Assembly: GCF_039729015.1 (NCBI RefSeq) | Contig: NZ_CP155792.1 | Location: 1,260,001-1,324,000, forward strand | DNA: 64,000 nt | Direction of reading: 5' to 3' | DNA from: Blastococcus sp. HT6-30 | GTDB taxonomy: Bacteria; Actinomycetota; Actinomycetes; Mycobacteriales; Geodermatophilaceae | Shown here: positions 8,613 through 18,130 of the stretch, piece by piece | How positions within the stretch are numbered: position 1 is the first letter of the stretch | Layout: each line of letters begins with the position of its first letter | Program-made: the position numbers and the translations under genes | The notes under the pieces: model-generated | The model's database searches: none | What the model saw: only the letters and a program-made list of their open reading frames with translations | Told to the model about the DNA's origin: nothing

Positions 8613-8875
8613 CCTGCACCCCGTGTGGCGGGACCGGCGCGCCGTGGCGCCGACGCGCGGCCCGGGGGCCCGTGTCGGTCACGTTATCGGCACGTTTCGC
8701 ACGCCCCTGCCGGGAGGCGGGAGACGGGTGCTTACTGTGACGGCCGTAAACCGGTCGACCGGCCTCGGTCGGCCCACGATGCCCGGGTGGCACGGGCAGG
8801 GCCCGCCCGCCCCGGGGAACCCGCGCGGCCGCCTCGTGGGGCACGCGCGGTCGTCGTGCTCGACAAGGGAGAGAC

Positions 8876-10054
8876 ATGCGCACCAAGCTCCACACCGTCG
8901 CCGCGGCCGGCGCCGCGGCCCTCCTCCTCGCCTCCTGCGGCTCCGGTGAGTCGGACGGCGGGGACTCCGCCGCCTCCGGCACGCTCACCGGCGAGGGCAG
9001 CGGCGAGTCCTGCACCATCGAGGGCGAGGTGCCCCTCGGCGCCGTGCTCAGCCTCACCGGCGCAGCCGCCAGCTACGGGGAGTCGCAGCAGCGCGGCCTG
9101 CAGCTGGCCGCCGCCGAGCTGGCCGAGCAGGGCGGCGTCACCTACGACCTCACGATCGAGGACGACCAGACCGACCCGCGCCAGGCCATCACCCTGTTCG
9201 ACCAGTTCGTCTCCGACGGCGTGAGCCTGATCATCGGGCCCACGCTGTCCAACGCCGCGGTCCAGGCCGACCCGATCGCCCAGGAGGCCGGCGTCCCGGT
9301 GCTGGGCATCTCCAACACCGCCGCGGGTGTCACCGAGATCGGCGACTACATCTTCCGCGACTCGCTCACCGAGCAGGCGGTGATCCCGCAGACGGTCGCC
9401 CAGGCCACCGAGCAGTTCGGGCTTCAGGACGTCGTGGTCATGTACAGCAACGACGACGCCTTCACCGAGTCCGGCTACGAGGCGTTCGCCGCTGCGCTGG
9501 AGGAGGAGGGCGTGAACGTCAGCGAGACGATCACCTTCTCCAAGTCCGACACCGACTTCCGCGCTCTGCTGACCCAGGCCCAGGAGAGCAACCCCGACGC
9601 GCTGGTCGTCTCGGCGCTGATCGAGGCCGCGGTGCCGCTGGTCACCCAGGCCCGCGAGCTGGGCATCGACGTGCCGATCATCGGCGGCAACGGGTTCAAC
9701 AACCCGACGCTGATGGCCGACGCCGGGGAGGCGGCCGAGGGCGTCGTCGTCGGCGCCGCCTGGAACTCCGCGTCCGACAACCCGGAGAACCAGGCGTTCC
9801 TCGAGGCGTACGAGGCCGAGTACGGCGCCCAGCCCGACCAGTTCGCCGCCCAGGCCTACACCGGGCTCAAGCTGGTCGACCACGCCGTGCGTGCCAACTG
9901 CTCCGCCGAGCGCGACAGCATCCAGCAGGCGCTGGGGCAGATCGAGGACGTGCCCACGGTCCTCGGCGAGTTCTCCATCGACGAGAACCGGGACGCCGAC
10001 CACCCGGCTGTCGTCCAGGTCGTCGAGAACGGCCAGTTCGCCGTCCTGGAGTGA
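8876..10054 (+). CDS. livJ: Branched-chain amino-acid-type ABC substrate-binding lipoprotein
   Basis: 392 residues from ATG 8876 after GGGAGAG. The signal peptide ends in lipobox 'LLLASC', followed by a Ser/Gly/Asp-rich linker. The mature protein is a type I periplasmic binding fold ('VPLGAVLSLTGAAASYGESQ', 'EDDQTDPRQAITLFDQFVSD', 'LIIGPTLSNAAVQADPIAQE', 'FAAQAYTGLKLVDHAVR'). It captures amino acids, amides or similar ligands outside the membrane for the LivHMGF transporter encoded just downstream. It is separated from livH by 136 bases holding a strong hairpin, so it is probably made in excess over the membrane parts. The exact ligand is unknown. Confidence 0.95.
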   Translation: MRTKLHTVAAAGAAALLLASCGSGESDGGDSAASGTLTGEGSGESCTIEGEVPLGAVLSLTGAAASYGESQQRGLQLAAAELAEQGGVTYDLTIEDDQTDPRQAITLFDQFVSDGVSLIIGPTLSNAAVQADPIAQEAGVPVLGISNTAAGVTEIGDYIFRDSLTEQAVIPQTVAQATEQFGLQDVVVMYSNDDAFTESGYEAFAAALEEEGVNVSETITFSKSDTDFRALLTQAQESNPDALVVSALIEAAVPLVTQARELGIDVPIIGGNGFNNPTLMADAGEAAEGVVVGAAWNSASDNPENQAFLEAYEAEYGAQPDQFAAQAYTGLKLVDHAVRANCSAERDSIQQALGQIEDVPTVLGEFSIDENRDADHPAVVQVVENGQFAVLE

Positions 10055-10107
10055 CCCGCTCCACGGCGCCGGTCGGCTGACCGGCCGGCGCCGCGCTGCG
10101 ACCCCCG

Positions 10108-10139
10108 CCGGGGGCCCGGTCCTCCGACCGGGCCCCCGG
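10108..10139 (+). terminator. Strong hairpin between livJ and livH
   Basis: A perfect 14-bp inverted repeat (10108-10121 with 10126-10139) around a CTCC loop, all G/C except two A:T pairs. No T-run follows, which is usual for actinobacterial hairpins. It can end most livJ transcripts or protect their 3' ends while letting a fraction read into livH, a known way to make binding protein outnumber permease. Confidence 0.75.
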
Positions 10140-10190
10140 CCGCGTGTCGGCTACCGTGCCCGGGCACCCACGACGAGAACAGGCAACGCT

Positions 10191-11066
10191 GTGCAGCAGC
10201 TCCTCAACGGCATCTTCATCGGCTCGATCTACGCGTTGTTCGCCATCGGGTTCACGCTGGTCTTCGGCATCCTCGACCGGCTGAACCTCGCGCACCCCGC
10301 GGTCTTCGCCGCATCCGCCTTCGTCGGCATCGAGCTGGTCGAGCGGGGTGGCCTGTCCCTCTGGGCCGCGCTGCCGATCGTGTTCGTCTTCGGCGCCGTC
10401 CTGGGCCTGGTCATCGAGCGCGTGGCGTTCCGGCCGCTCAAGGGGCGCGCCGACGCCCACTTCGCCGGGCTGATCTCCTCGATCGCGCTCGCCGGCATGC
10501 TGATCGCGCTGCTGCAGTGGCGCTACGGCCCCGACACCCGCCGCTTCCCGCCGGGCTCGTTCCCCGACACCCGGTTCGAGGTCTTCGGCGCGCAGGTGAC
10601 GCTCGTGCAGGTGGTGATCCTCGGGATCTCCCTGGCGCTGATGGTGGGCCTGACCTACATGGTCACCCGCACCCGGCTGGGCCGGGGGATGCGGGCGGTT
10701 GCGGAGAACCCGACGGCGGCGCGCGTGCTCGGGGTGAACGTCGACCGGGTGACCGCGGTGACCTTCGCGATCTCCTCCGCGCTCGGCGCGGTCGCCGGCG
10801 TGCTGTTCGCCATCAACGTGAACACCGCCCAGCTCGGCATGGGCGCGGCGATCGAGCTCAAGGGTCTGGCGGTCATCATCGTCGGCGGCATGGGCTCGCT
10901 GCCCGGCGCGCTCATCGGCGGGCTGCTGCTCGGCCTGGCCGAGGTGTTCGCCGTCCAGCACATCGGCTCGTCGTGGGTGAACGTCATCGCCTTCGGCCTG
11001 CTGTTCGTGATCCTGCTGCTGCGCCCGCAGGGGCTGCTCGGCGCGCGGAAGGTCCGGGAGGTCTGA
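10191..11066 (+). CDS. livH: Branched-chain amino-acid-type ABC permease LivH
   Basis: 291 residues from GTG 10191. Family start 'NGIFIGSIYALFAIGFTLVF', about eight hydrophobic helices, 'MRAVAENPTAARVLGVNVDR' (cytoplasmic EAA-like loop) and the C-terminal 'GLAVIIVGGMGSLPGALIGG' with ending 'LLFVILLLRPQGLLGARKVR'. It forms one half of the channel; the other half is the LivM part of the next gene, whose ATG overlaps this stop (ATGA). Confidence 0.95.
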   Translation: MQQLLNGIFIGSIYALFAIGFTLVFGILDRLNLAHPAVFAASAFVGIELVERGGLSLWAALPIVFVFGAVLGLVIERVAFRPLKGRADAHFAGLISSIALAGMLIALLQWRYGPDTRRFPPGSFPDTRFEVFGAQVTLVQVVILGISLALMVGLTYMVTRTRLGRGMRAVAENPTAARVLGVNVDRVTAVTFAISSALGAVAGVLFAINVNTAQLGMGAAIELKGLAVIIVGGMGSLPGALIGGLLLGLAEVFAVQHIGSSWVNVIAFGLLFVILLLRPQGLLGARKVREV

Positions 11067-12886
11067 TGCTGGGCCAGTACGCCACCACGCTGACGTTCAT
11101 CGCCCTCGGGGCGATCTTCGCCTACTCCTTCTACGCCGTCCTGATCGCCGGACAGCTCAGCCTCGGGCAGGCCGGCTTCGCCTCCCTGGCGGCGTTCTCG
11201 GGGGCCTACCTGGCCCCCAGCGGAGCCGACGTCGGTGACGTCCCCGCGCTGCTGATCGCCGTGGCGATCGGCATGTCGGTCGGGGCCCTCGGCGCCGTGG
11301 TCCTCGGCCTGCCGACCATGCACCTGCGCGGTGTCTTCCTGGCCATCGCGACCCTGGGCTTCGCCGAGGCGGTGCGCGTGGTGCTGCTCAACCAGGAGTG
11401 GACCGGCGGCGCGCAGGGGCTCGGGGTGCCCCGGATCCTGACCGTCGGCATGGCCTGGACCGCGCTCGCGCTGGTGGCCTACTGGTTCTGGCGGATGGGG
11501 CGCTCGAGGTACGGCCGCGCCCTGGAGGCGATCCGGGAGGACGAGCTCGCCGCCCGGTCCATGGGCATCGACGTGGGACGCCACCGGCTCGCCGCGTTCG
11601 TCACCGCGGGAGCGGTCGCCGGCCTGTACGGCGTCCTCTACGCCTACTACGTCCGGCTCATCGCCCCGAACGACTTCGACTTCACCGCCGCCGTCGAGGG
11701 GCTGGTCACCGCGGTGGTCGGTGGCTCGACCATGTTCCTCGGCCCGCTGCTGGGCAGCGGCTTCCAGACGCTCGTCCCGGAGGTCCAGCGGGCGGTCGGG
11801 GTGGAGGCCGGCTGGATCCGGCCGTTCCTCGCCGGCCTGCTCCTGCTGGTCGTCATCCTCTTCCTGCCCGGTGGCCTGGCCAGCCTGCTCCCGCGCCGGA
11901 CCCGCATGCCCTCCGGCGGCGCCGACGAGGACGCCACCGGCCTGGCCGGCCGCCGCCACCCGGCCGCCGGCGAGCCGGTCGTCACCCTCGCCGGCCTCGG
12001 CAAGGAGTACGGCGGGGTGCACGCCGTCCGCGGCGTGGACCTGGAGATCCGGGCCGGCGAGGTCGTCGGCCTGATCGGCCCCAACGGAGCCGGCAAGACG
12101 ACGCTCGTGAACATGATCAGCGGTCTGGTGCCGCCCAGCTCGGGCAGCGCCACGGTGCTCGGGACGGCGGTCGGCAGCACGCCGGTGCACCGGATCGCGG
12201 CGGCGGGCGTGAGCCGTACGTTCCAGCACTCCAAGCTGTTCAACCGGCTGTCGGCGCTGGAGAACGTGCTCGTCGGCGCCCACCTGGTCAGCCGGCCGAC
12301 CTTCCTGCGACGGCTGCTCTGGCTGCCGTCGGCGCGCCGCGACGAGCGGGCCGCGATGCGGCAGGCGGCCCGCTGCCTGGCGCGTGTCGGGCTGACCGAC
12401 CTCGCCGCCTCCCGGGCGGAGGCGCTGTCCTACGGCGACCAGCGCAGGCTCGAGATCGCCCGCGCGCTGGCCTCCGACCCGTCCCTGCTGATCCTGGACG
12501 AGCCGGCCGCGGGGATGAACCACGTCGAGGCCGGACGGCTGTCGGAGCTGATCAGGTCGCTGGCGCGGGACGGGCTGACCATCCTGTTCATCGAGCACAA
12601 CGTCGGCATGGTGCTGCAGACCTGCACCCGGGTGGTCGTCCTGAACTTCGGCGAGGTCATCGCCAGCGGTGCGCCGGACCAGGTCGCCGCCGACCCGGCC
12701 GTCATCGAGGCCTACCTGGGCTCGGCCGAGGACGACGAGGACGGCGGCCCGGTCGCGGGTGCGGCCCGTGCGGGCGCGACCGCCGCCGGGACCGGCGACG
12801 CACCGCCGGACGCGGTCGCGAACCTGCGGCCCGGTGCCGCCGGCACCCTGGACACACCGGACACCACCCCGAGGGATGCGACATGA
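11066..12886 (+). CDS. livM: Fused branched-chain amino-acid-type permease-ATPase (LivM-LivG)
   Basis: 606 residues. Residues 1 to about 280 are a LivM permease ('GQLSLGQAGFASLAAFSGAY', 'AIREDELAARSMGIDVGRHR', 'EGLVTAVVGGSTMFLGPLLG'). A linker of about 30 residues follows, then a LivG ATPase with Walker A 'GPNGAGKTT' (338-346), signature 'LSYGDQRR' (about 453) and Walker B 'LLILDEPAAGMN'. The fusion fixes one permease and one ATPase in one chain. The tail after 'EAYLG' (last about 55 residues) is an Asp/Ala/Thr-rich low-complexity extension. The ATG overlaps livH by ATGA, and the stop overlaps the livF ATG the same way. Confidence 0.95.
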   Translation: MLGQYATTLTFIALGAIFAYSFYAVLIAGQLSLGQAGFASLAAFSGAYLAPSGADVGDVPALLIAVAIGMSVGALGAVVLGLPTMHLRGVFLAIATLGFAEAVRVVLLNQEWTGGAQGLGVPRILTVGMAWTALALVAYWFWRMGRSRYGRALEAIREDELAARSMGIDVGRHRLAAFVTAGAVAGLYGVLYAYYVRLIAPNDFDFTAAVEGLVTAVVGGSTMFLGPLLGSGFQTLVPEVQRAVGVEAGWIRPFLAGLLLLVVILFLPGGLASLLPRRTRMPSGGADEDATGLAGRRHPAAGEPVVTLAGLGKEYGGVHAVRGVDLEIRAGEVVGLIGPNGAGKTTLVNMISGLVPPSSGSATVLGTAVGSTPVHRIAAAGVSRTFQHSKLFNRLSALENVLVGAHLVSRPTFLRRLLWLPSARRDERAAMRQAARCLARVGLTDLAASRAEALSYGDQRRLEIARALASDPSLLILDEPAAGMNHVEAGRLSELIRSLARDGLTILFIEHNVGMVLQTCTRVVVLNFGEVIASGAPDQVAADPAVIEAYLGSAEDDEDGGPVAGAARAGATAAGTGDAPPDAVANLRPGAAGTLDTPDTTPRDAT

Positions 12887-13605
12887 GCGACCCCATCCTC
12901 ACCGTGGACGGCCTGCGGGTGACCTACGGGCGGGTCGAGGCGGTCCGGGACGTCTCCTTCCGGGCCGAGCAGGGCTCGCTCGTGACGCTGGTCGGCGCGA
13001 ACGGGGCCGGCAAGTCCTCGGTCATCAACGCCGTCTCCGGCATGCTGCGGCCGGCCGGCGGGCGGATCACCTTCGAGGGTCAGGACATCACCCGCACCCC
13101 GGCGCACAAGCTGGTGGGCCGGGGGTTGGTGCAGGTGCCCGAGGGGCGGCAGATCCTTGCCACGCTGACCATCGAGGAGAACCTCCAGATGGGCACGTGG
13201 CACTCCGGGAAGGGCGGCGCGAGCTCCGTCGACGCGATGTACGACCGGTTCCCGGTCCTGGCCGAGCGACGGGCGCTGCCGGCCGGTGCGCTGTCCGGTG
13301 GCGAGCAGCAGATGCTGGCCATCGCGCGCGCCCTGGTCGCCGGGCCGAAGGTGATGCTGATGGACGAGCCGTCGATGGGGCTGGCGCCCAAGATCGTCGA
13401 CGAGGTGTTCCGCGTCATCGAGGAGATCCGCGCGTCGGGCACCACGGTAGTGCTGGTGGAGCAGAACGCCCGCCGGGCGCTGCGCGCCGCCGACCACGGG
13501 TACGTGCTGCAGAGCGGGGAGGTCGTGCACTCGGGCCCGGCCGGCGAGCTGCTCGCCGACGAGCGCATCGTGCAGGCGTACCTGGGCGTCGAGAGCGGCC
13601 GCTGA
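12883..13605 (+). CDS. livF: Branched-chain amino-acid-type ABC ATPase LivF
   Basis: 240 residues. Walker A 'GANGAGKSS' (38-46), 'VQVPEGRQILATLTIEENL' typical of LivF, signature 'LSGGEQQMLAIARAL' (about 137), Walker B 'VMLMDEPSMGLAP' and the ending 'IVQAYLG'. It pairs with the LivG domain of the fusion protein. Start ATG 12883 overlaps the previous stop. It is the last gene of the liv unit and is followed by a palindromic repeat at 13628-13675. Confidence 0.96.
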   Translation: MSDPILTVDGLRVTYGRVEAVRDVSFRAEQGSLVTLVGANGAGKSSVINAVSGMLRPAGGRITFEGQDITRTPAHKLVGRGLVQVPEGRQILATLTIEENLQMGTWHSGKGGASSVDAMYDRFPVLAERRALPAGALSGGEQQMLAIARALVAGPKVMLMDEPSMGLAPKIVDEVFRVIEEIRASGTTVVLVEQNARRALRAADHGYVLQSGEVVHSGPAGELLADERIVQAYLGVESGR

Positions 13606-13627
13606 CGGCCGCCGTGCTGGAACGGCT

Positions 13628-13675
13628 CCCGTGCAGGGTCCCGCTGCGAGCGCAGCGAGTGGTGGGGGGCACGGG
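13628..13675. repeat. Palindromic repeat copy 1 (reverse orientation)
   Basis: Outer arms CCCGTGC (13628-13634) and GCACGGG (13669-13675), with an inner stem CGCTGC/GCAGCG. Read on the minus strand its core (TGCCCCCCACCACTCGC, then GCGGGACCCTGCA) matches the core of the repeats at 18052-18106 and 30066-30119. It lies 22 bases after livF and may act as a terminator. Confidence 0.65.
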
Positions 13676-13695
13676 GGTCCTCTTAGGGTCGGGGC

Positions 13696-14055
13696 GTGAC
13701 CGACTGCCTGTTCTGCCGCATGGTCGCCGGTGAGATCCCCGCCGACGTCGTCCACCGGACCGACCGGGTGCTCGCCTTCCGCGACATCAACCCGCAGGCC
13801 GCGACCCACGTGCTGGTCATCCCCACCGACCACCACCCGACCGCCGGGGCGCTGGCCGAGGCCGATCCCACGCTGATGGGCGAGGTCGTCGCCGCTGCGC
13901 ACGCGGTGGCCCGGCAGGAGGGGTTGGTCACCGGGGACGGTGCCGAGCCCGGCTACCGGCTGGTGGCCAACACCGGCCCGGCGGCGGGGCAGACCGTCCA
14001 CCACGTCCACCTCCACGTGCTCGGGGGCCGCGACCTCGGCTGGCCGCCCGGCTGA
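13696..14055 (+). CDS. HIT-family nucleotide-binding protein
   Basis: 119 residues from GTG 13696. The histidine triad 'TVHHVHLHVLGG' near the C-terminus and the N-terminal 'CLFCRMVAGEIPADVV' with 'AFRDINPQAATHVLVIP' are those of the Hint branch of HIT proteins, which hydrolyse nucleoside phosphoramidates or other nucleotide conjugates in the cytoplasm. The length is normal. In relatives a Hint-type gene often lies just before phoH, as here with one gene between. Confidence 0.95.
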   Translation: MTDCLFCRMVAGEIPADVVHRTDRVLAFRDINPQAATHVLVIPTDHHPTAGALAEADPTLMGEVVAAAHAVARQEGLVTGDGAEPGYRLVANTGPAAGQTVHHVHLHVLGGRDLGWPPG

Positions 14056-14113
14056 GGCTTCGTCCGGGACGCCCGTGCCTGCGGGTGGAGGGGTGTGCTG
14101 AGAGGGTGTGGGC

Positions 14114-14935
14114 ATGGCCGAGACTCCTGCCCCCCTCCGCATCGAGCGCGACGGTGACGTCGCCGTCGTCGTCCTGGACAACCCGCCGCTGAACCTTTTC
14201 GACGCTGCGACGTTCGACGCGATGGAGAGCGTGGCCGCCGAGCTGGTGGCCCTGACGGACCCGGCCCGGCCCGACCGGGCCCGCGCCGTGCTCGTCGAAG
14301 CGCGCGGCAAGGTGGTGTCCGGTGGGGTCGACGTCACCTACTTCCGCGACATCGCCGAAGGCCCCGAGCCGGCCCGGCGCGGCGGCGAGCTGTGGGCCCG
14401 CCTGCTCCGGGTGGCCAACACCTTCGAGGACCTCCCGGTCCCGACGGTCTTCGCCGCGCACGGCCTGTGCCTGACCGCGGCCTTCGAGCTGGCCCTGTCC
14501 TGCGACATCCTCCTGGCCGCGGAGAAGGCGTCCTTCGGCCTGGTCGAGATCGTCGTGGGCCTCACGCCGTCGATGGGCGGGCCGCAGCGACTGGCCGAGC
14601 GCGCCGGCCCGGCCCGCGCCAAGGAGCTCGTCTACACCGGCGAGCGCTACCCGGCCGCGGTCCTCGAGCGCTGGAACGTGGTGAACCGGGTGCTGCCCGA
14701 CGAGGGCTTCGCCGACGCCGCCCGCGCCTACGCGCAGCGGGTCGCCGCCGGACCCACCGTGGCGCACGCGGCCACCAAGCGGCTGGCCGGCGTCGCCGTC
14801 CGCGAGGGCGCCCGCGCGGCGGACGCCCTGGTGCCGGAGATCTCCGGGCCGCTGTTCGCCACCGAGGACCTCCGCGGGGCCGTGGCGTCCTTCCTGACCG
14901 ACGGGCCGGGGAAGGCGAGCTACACCGGCCGCTGA
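14114..14935 (+). CDS. Enoyl-CoA hydratase/isomerase family protein
   Basis: 273 residues from ATG 14114 (a GTG two codons earlier is possible). Crotonase fold: 'VAVVVLDNPPLNLFDAATFD' at the start, oxyanion-hole segments 'GKVVSGGVDVTYF' and 'AHGLCLTAAFELALSCDIL', then 'FGLVEIVVGLTPSMGGPQRL'. The usual catalytic Glu of true hydratases would lie in the second block. Here the loop reads 'ALSCDILLAAEKASFGLVEI', so hydratase, isomerase or another acyl-CoA reaction cannot be told apart. It is a single gene between hint and phoH, and the pathway is unknown. Confidence 0.9.
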   Translation: MAETPAPLRIERDGDVAVVVLDNPPLNLFDAATFDAMESVAAELVALTDPARPDRARAVLVEARGKVVSGGVDVTYFRDIAEGPEPARRGGELWARLLRVANTFEDLPVPTVFAAHGLCLTAAFELALSCDILLAAEKASFGLVEIVVGLTPSMGGPQRLAERAGPARAKELVYTGERYPAAVLERWNVVNRVLPDEGFADAARAYAQRVAAGPTVAHAATKRLAGVAVREGARAADALVPEISGPLFATEDLRGAVASFLTDGPGKASYTGR

Positions 14936-15042
14936 CCTGGACGGGTGGACCGCGATTCGGGGAGTCGCGCGCGGGTAGAGTCGATCGGGTCCTAGTGCGC
15001 TCGCCGCACACCGCCGTCGCAGGAAGGCAGGGTCGAGGGTTC

Positions 15043-16185
15043 TTGCCCGACACCTCCCCGAACGTCCCCGTGCCCGGTGCGCCCACGTCCCGTGAGGCGT
15101 CGGCCCAGGCCGCTGCCGCGGACGGCGCATCCGCCGGAAGTCCCGCACCCGTCCCCGCCGCCGTCCGGGCCACCATCACCGTGCCCGACAACATCCCCAT
15201 GGTCTCCTTGCTCGGGTCGGCCGACGAGCTGCTCCGGCTCGTGGAGGCCGGGGTCGACGCCGACGTGCACGTGCGCGGCAACGAGATCGCCGTCACCGGG
15301 CAGCCGGCCGACAACGCCTTCGCCGTCCGGGTCTTCGACGAGCTGATCGCGCTGATCGGCACCGGCCAGCAGCTGCGCCCCGACTCGGTGCGCCGGGTCA
15401 TCGCGATGCTCAAGGCCGGCGGCTCCGAGCGCCCGGCCGACGTGCTCAGCCTGGACATCATCAGCCGCCGCGGGCGCACCATCCGCCCGAAGACGCTGAA
15501 CCAGAAGGGCTACGTCGACGCGATCGACAAGCACACCGTCGTCTTCGGCATCGGCCCCGCCGGTACCGGCAAGACCTACCTGGCCATGGCCAAGGCGGTC
15601 CAGGCGCTCACCACCAAGCAGGTCAACCGGATCATCCTCACCCGGCCGGCCGTCGAGGCGGGGGAGCGGCTGGGCTACCTGCCCGGCACGCTGTCGGAGA
15701 AGATCGACCCGTACCTGCGGCCGCTGTACGACGCGCTGCACGACATGGTCGACCCCGAGTCGATCCCGCGGCTGATGCAGTCGGGCACGATCGAGGTCGC
15801 GCCGCTGGCCTACATGCGGGGTAGGACCCTGAACGACGCGTTCGTCATCCTCGACGAGGCGCAGAACACCACGGCCGAGCAGATGAAGATGTTCCTCACC
15901 CGCCTCGGTTTCGGCTCCAAGATCGTGGTCACCGGCGACGTCACCCAGGTCGACCTCCCCGGAGGCGCGCAGAGCGGCCTGAAGATCGTCCGGGAGATCC
16001 TCGGCGGGATCGAGGACGTGCACTTCGCCAACCTGACCAGCACCGACGTCGTCCGCCACCGCCTGGTCGGAGACATCGTCGACGCCTACGAGCGCTGGGA
16101 CGCCACCCGGCAGCCCGCCGGAACGTCCCGGCCGGCCGCGGGTGCGCCGGTCCGGCCCACCCGCCCGCGCCGACAGGGGAGCTGA
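15043..16185 (+). CDS. phoH: PhoH family ATPase
   Basis: 380 residues from TTG 15043 (GAGGG at about 15035), or 396 from GTG 14995, where a TAGAGT hexamer at 14976 would make a nearly leaderless start. Walker A 'GPAGTGKT' lies at about 171-178, Walker B in '[11 protein letters not shown]', with '[20 protein letters not shown]' and '[18 protein letters not shown]', all PhoH hallmarks. PhoH proteins are RNA-linked ATPases. Adjacency to ybeY (five bases) fits a role in rRNA or RNA quality control. The N-terminal 45 residues are Ala/Pro-rich and variable. Confidence 0.95.
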   Translation: MPDTSPNVPVPGAPTSREASAQAAAADGASAGSPAPVPAAVRATITVPDNIPMVSLLGSADELLRLVEAGVDADVHVRGNEIAVTGQPADNAFAVRVFDELIALIGTGQQLRPDSVRRVIAMLKAGGSERPADVLSLDIISRRGRTIRPKTLNQKGYVDAIDKHTVVFGIGPAGTGKTYLAMAKAVQALTTKQVNRIILTRPAVEAGERLGYLPGTLSEKIDPYLRPLYDALHDMVDPESIPRLMQSGTIEVAPLAYMRGRTLNDAFVILDEAQNTTAEQMKMFLTRLGFGSKIVVTGDVTQVDLPGGAQSGLKIVREILGGIEDVHFANLTSTDVVRHRLVGDIVDAYERWDATRQPAGTSRPAAGAPVRPTRPRRQGS

Positions 16186-16190
16186 CCACC

Positions 16191-16694
16191 GTGCCCGTCG
16201 AGGTCTCCAACGAGTCCGAGATCGCCGTCGACGAGGCGGAGCTGGCCGGCATCTGCCGGTTCGTCCTCGGTGAGATGAGGATCAACCCGATGGCCGAGCT
16301 GTCGGTGCTGTGCGTCGACGTCGACTACATGAGCAGCCTGCACGAGCGGTGGATGGGCGAGAAGGGCCCCACCGACGTGCTCGCCTTCCCCATGGACGAG
16401 TTCGACACCGGCCGCCCCGACGACCCGGAGCCCGGTCCGGCGCTGCTCGGGGACGTCGTGCTCTGCCCCGCCGTCGCCGTGCGCCAGGCCCGCGCCGCGG
16501 GGCACACCATGGACGACGAGCTCGTTCTGCTGGCCACCCACGGCGTGCTGCACCTGCTCGGCTACGACCACATGGAGCCCGACGAGGAGAAGGAGATGTT
16601 CGGTCTCCAGTCGAAGCTCATCGATGCCTGGCGCACCGCGCCCCGCGAGCCGGTGACCGGCGCTCCGGCAGGTCAGGAGACCGGTCCCCGATGA
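16191..16694 (+). CDS. ybeY: Endoribonuclease YbeY
   Basis: 167 residues from GTG 16191. The zinc motif H-x3-H-x5-H appears as '[11 protein letters not shown]' (His 117, 121, 127), with '[20 protein letters not shown]' before it. YbeY is a single-strand-specific RNase acting in 16S rRNA 3' maturation and ribosome quality control. The C-terminal 25 residues after '[14 protein letters not shown]' are an unconserved extension. Its stop overlaps the ATG of the next gene (ATGA). Confidence 0.96.
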   Translation: MPVEVSNESEIAVDEAELAGICRFVLGEMRINPMAELSVLCVDVDYMSSLHERWMGEKGPTDVLAFPMDEFDTGRPDDPEPGPALLGDVVLCPAVAVRQARAAGHTMDDELVLLATHGVLHLLGYDHMEPDEEKEMFGLQSKLIDAWRTAPREPVTGAPAGQETGPR

Positions 16695-18046
16695 CCACCA
16701 GCGCGATCACGATGCTCGTGGTCGCCCTCTGTCTGGTCCCGCTGGCCGGCATCTTCGGGGCCATGGACGCCGCCCTGCAGCGCGTGTCCAAGGCCCGGGT
16801 CGAGGAGTTGCGCCGCGACGGCGTGAAGCGGGCGGACGCCCTGGAGGAGGTGGTCAGCGAGCGGGCGAGGCACGTCTCGCTGCTCCTGCTGCTGCGGATC
16901 GTCTGCGAGATGGTCGCCGCGGTGCTGCTCACCGTGCTGCTCTACGACCTGTGGGGCGGCGGCTGGCGCACCTTCCTCACCGCCGCCGGGGTGATGACCG
17001 TCGTCAGCTACGTGCTGGTGGGGGTCGGCCCGCGCACGCTCGGCCGCCAGCACGCCTACGGCACGGCGCTGGCCACCGCAGGCCTGGTCCGGCTGCTCGG
17101 CCGGGTCCTCGGCCCGGTCGCCACCTTGCTGATCCTCGTCGGCAACGCGATCACCCCCGGCCGCGGCTTCCGCGACGGCCCCTTCTCCTCGGAGGTGGAG
17201 CTGCGCGAACTGGTCGACATGGCCGAGGAGCGCGGTGTCGTCGAGTCCGGCGAGCGGAACATGATCCACTCGGTCTTCGAGCTGGGCGACACCATCGCCC
17301 GCGAGGTCATGGTGCCGCGGACCGACGTCGTCTGGATCGAGCGCACCAAGACCGTGCCGCAGGCGCTGGCCCTCGCGCTGCGCAGCGGCTTCAGCCGCAT
17401 TCCGGTCATCGGCGAGAACGTCGACGACGTCGTGGGCGTCGTCTACCTCAAGGACCTCGTCCGCCGGTCGCAGCACGGCTCCGACCAGCGCGGCCCGCGC
17501 GTCGAGGAGCTGATGCGCACCCCGACGTTCGTGCCGGAGTCCAAGCCGGTCGACGAGCTGCTCCGGGACATGCAGGCGCAGCGCATCCACATCGCCATCG
17601 TGGTCGACGAGTACGGCGGCTTCGCCGGGCTGGTGACCATCGAGGACATCCTCGAGGAGATCGTCGGCGAGATCGCCGACGAGCACGACCGCTTCCAGCG
17701 GCCGGAGGTCGAGCAGCTCGACGACGGCTCGATGCGGATCACCGCCCGGCTCCCGGTGCAGGACCTGGCCCAGCTGTTCGACGTCGACCTGCAGGAGACC
17801 GACGACGTCGAGACCGTGGGCGGCCTGCTGGCCCGCGAGCTCGGCCGGGTGCCGATCGAGGGGGCCGCGGCCGAGGTCGGGGGCCTGCGGCTGGTGGCCG
17901 AGAGCACCGGGGGCCGGCGCAACCGGATCGACACGCTGCTGGTCTGCCGGCTGCCCGAGCCGTCGGAGGACGGCGACGAGGACACCGACGGGCAGCGCCC
18001 GTCGGGGGCCACCCGCGCCGAGCTGCCGGCCGGCGTGGAAGGCTGA
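16691..18046 (+). CDS. CNNM/CorC (HlyC) family membrane protein with CBS pair
   Basis: 451 residues. The N-terminal DUF21 membrane domain (about 1-165) has about four hydrophobic helices. A CBS pair (about 200-320; '[12 protein letters not shown]', '[18 protein letters not shown]') and a C-terminal CorC/HlyC domain ('[14 protein letters not shown]', '[16 protein letters not shown]') follow, with an acidic tail. The family contains Mg2+ transporters and regulators. The older name hemolysin is misleading. It overlaps ybeY by ATGA and lies in the conserved phoH-ybeY-CBS-era block, so it is probably cotranscribed. Confidence 0.93.
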   Translation: MTTSAITMLVVALCLVPLAGIFGAMDAALQRVSKARVEELRRDGVKRADALEEVVSERARHVSLLLLLRIVCEMVAAVLLTVLLYDLWGGGWRTFLTAAGVMTVVSYVLVGVGPRTLGRQHAYGTALATAGLVRLLGRVLGPVATLLILVGNAITPGRGFRDGPFSSEVELRELVDMAEERGVVESGERNMIHSVFELGDTIAREVMVPRTDVVWIERTKTVPQALALALRSGFSRIPVIGENVDDVVGVVYLKDLVRRSQHGSDQRGPRVEELMRTPTFVPESKPVDELLRDMQAQRIHIAIVVDEYGGFAGLVTIEDILEEIVGEIADEHDRFQRPEVEQLDDGSMRITARLPVQDLAQLFDVDLQETDDVETVGGLLARELGRVPIEGAAAEVGGLRLVAESTGGRRNRIDTLLVCRLPEPSEDGDEDTDGQRPSGATRAELPAGVEG

Positions 18047-18051
18047 GAAAG

Positions 18052-18106
18052 GGCCCTCCTGCCCCCCACCGCTCGCAGGCTCGCGGCGGGCCCCTGCAGG
18101 AGGGCC
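18052..18106. repeat. Palindromic repeat copy 2 / terminator
   Basis: An 11-bp perfect stem GGCCCTCCTGC (18052-18062) with GCAGGAGGGCC (18096-18106). Inside it is the shared core (TGCCCCCCACCGCTCGC ... GCGGGCCCCTGCA), itself able to pair. It follows the CBS-protein stop by five bases and precedes the next gene by 24. The position and stem strength suggest a transcription terminator or 3'-end stabiliser. Confidence 0.75.
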
Positions 18107-18130
18107 GAACCACCGGACAAGGATGGGTCT

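Noticed and set aside
8613..8875. A regulatory RNA or clear promoter between the two ABC operons
   Set aside because: Several weak -10-like hexamers exist, but none pairs with a -35 and no conserved riboswitch pattern could be recognised.
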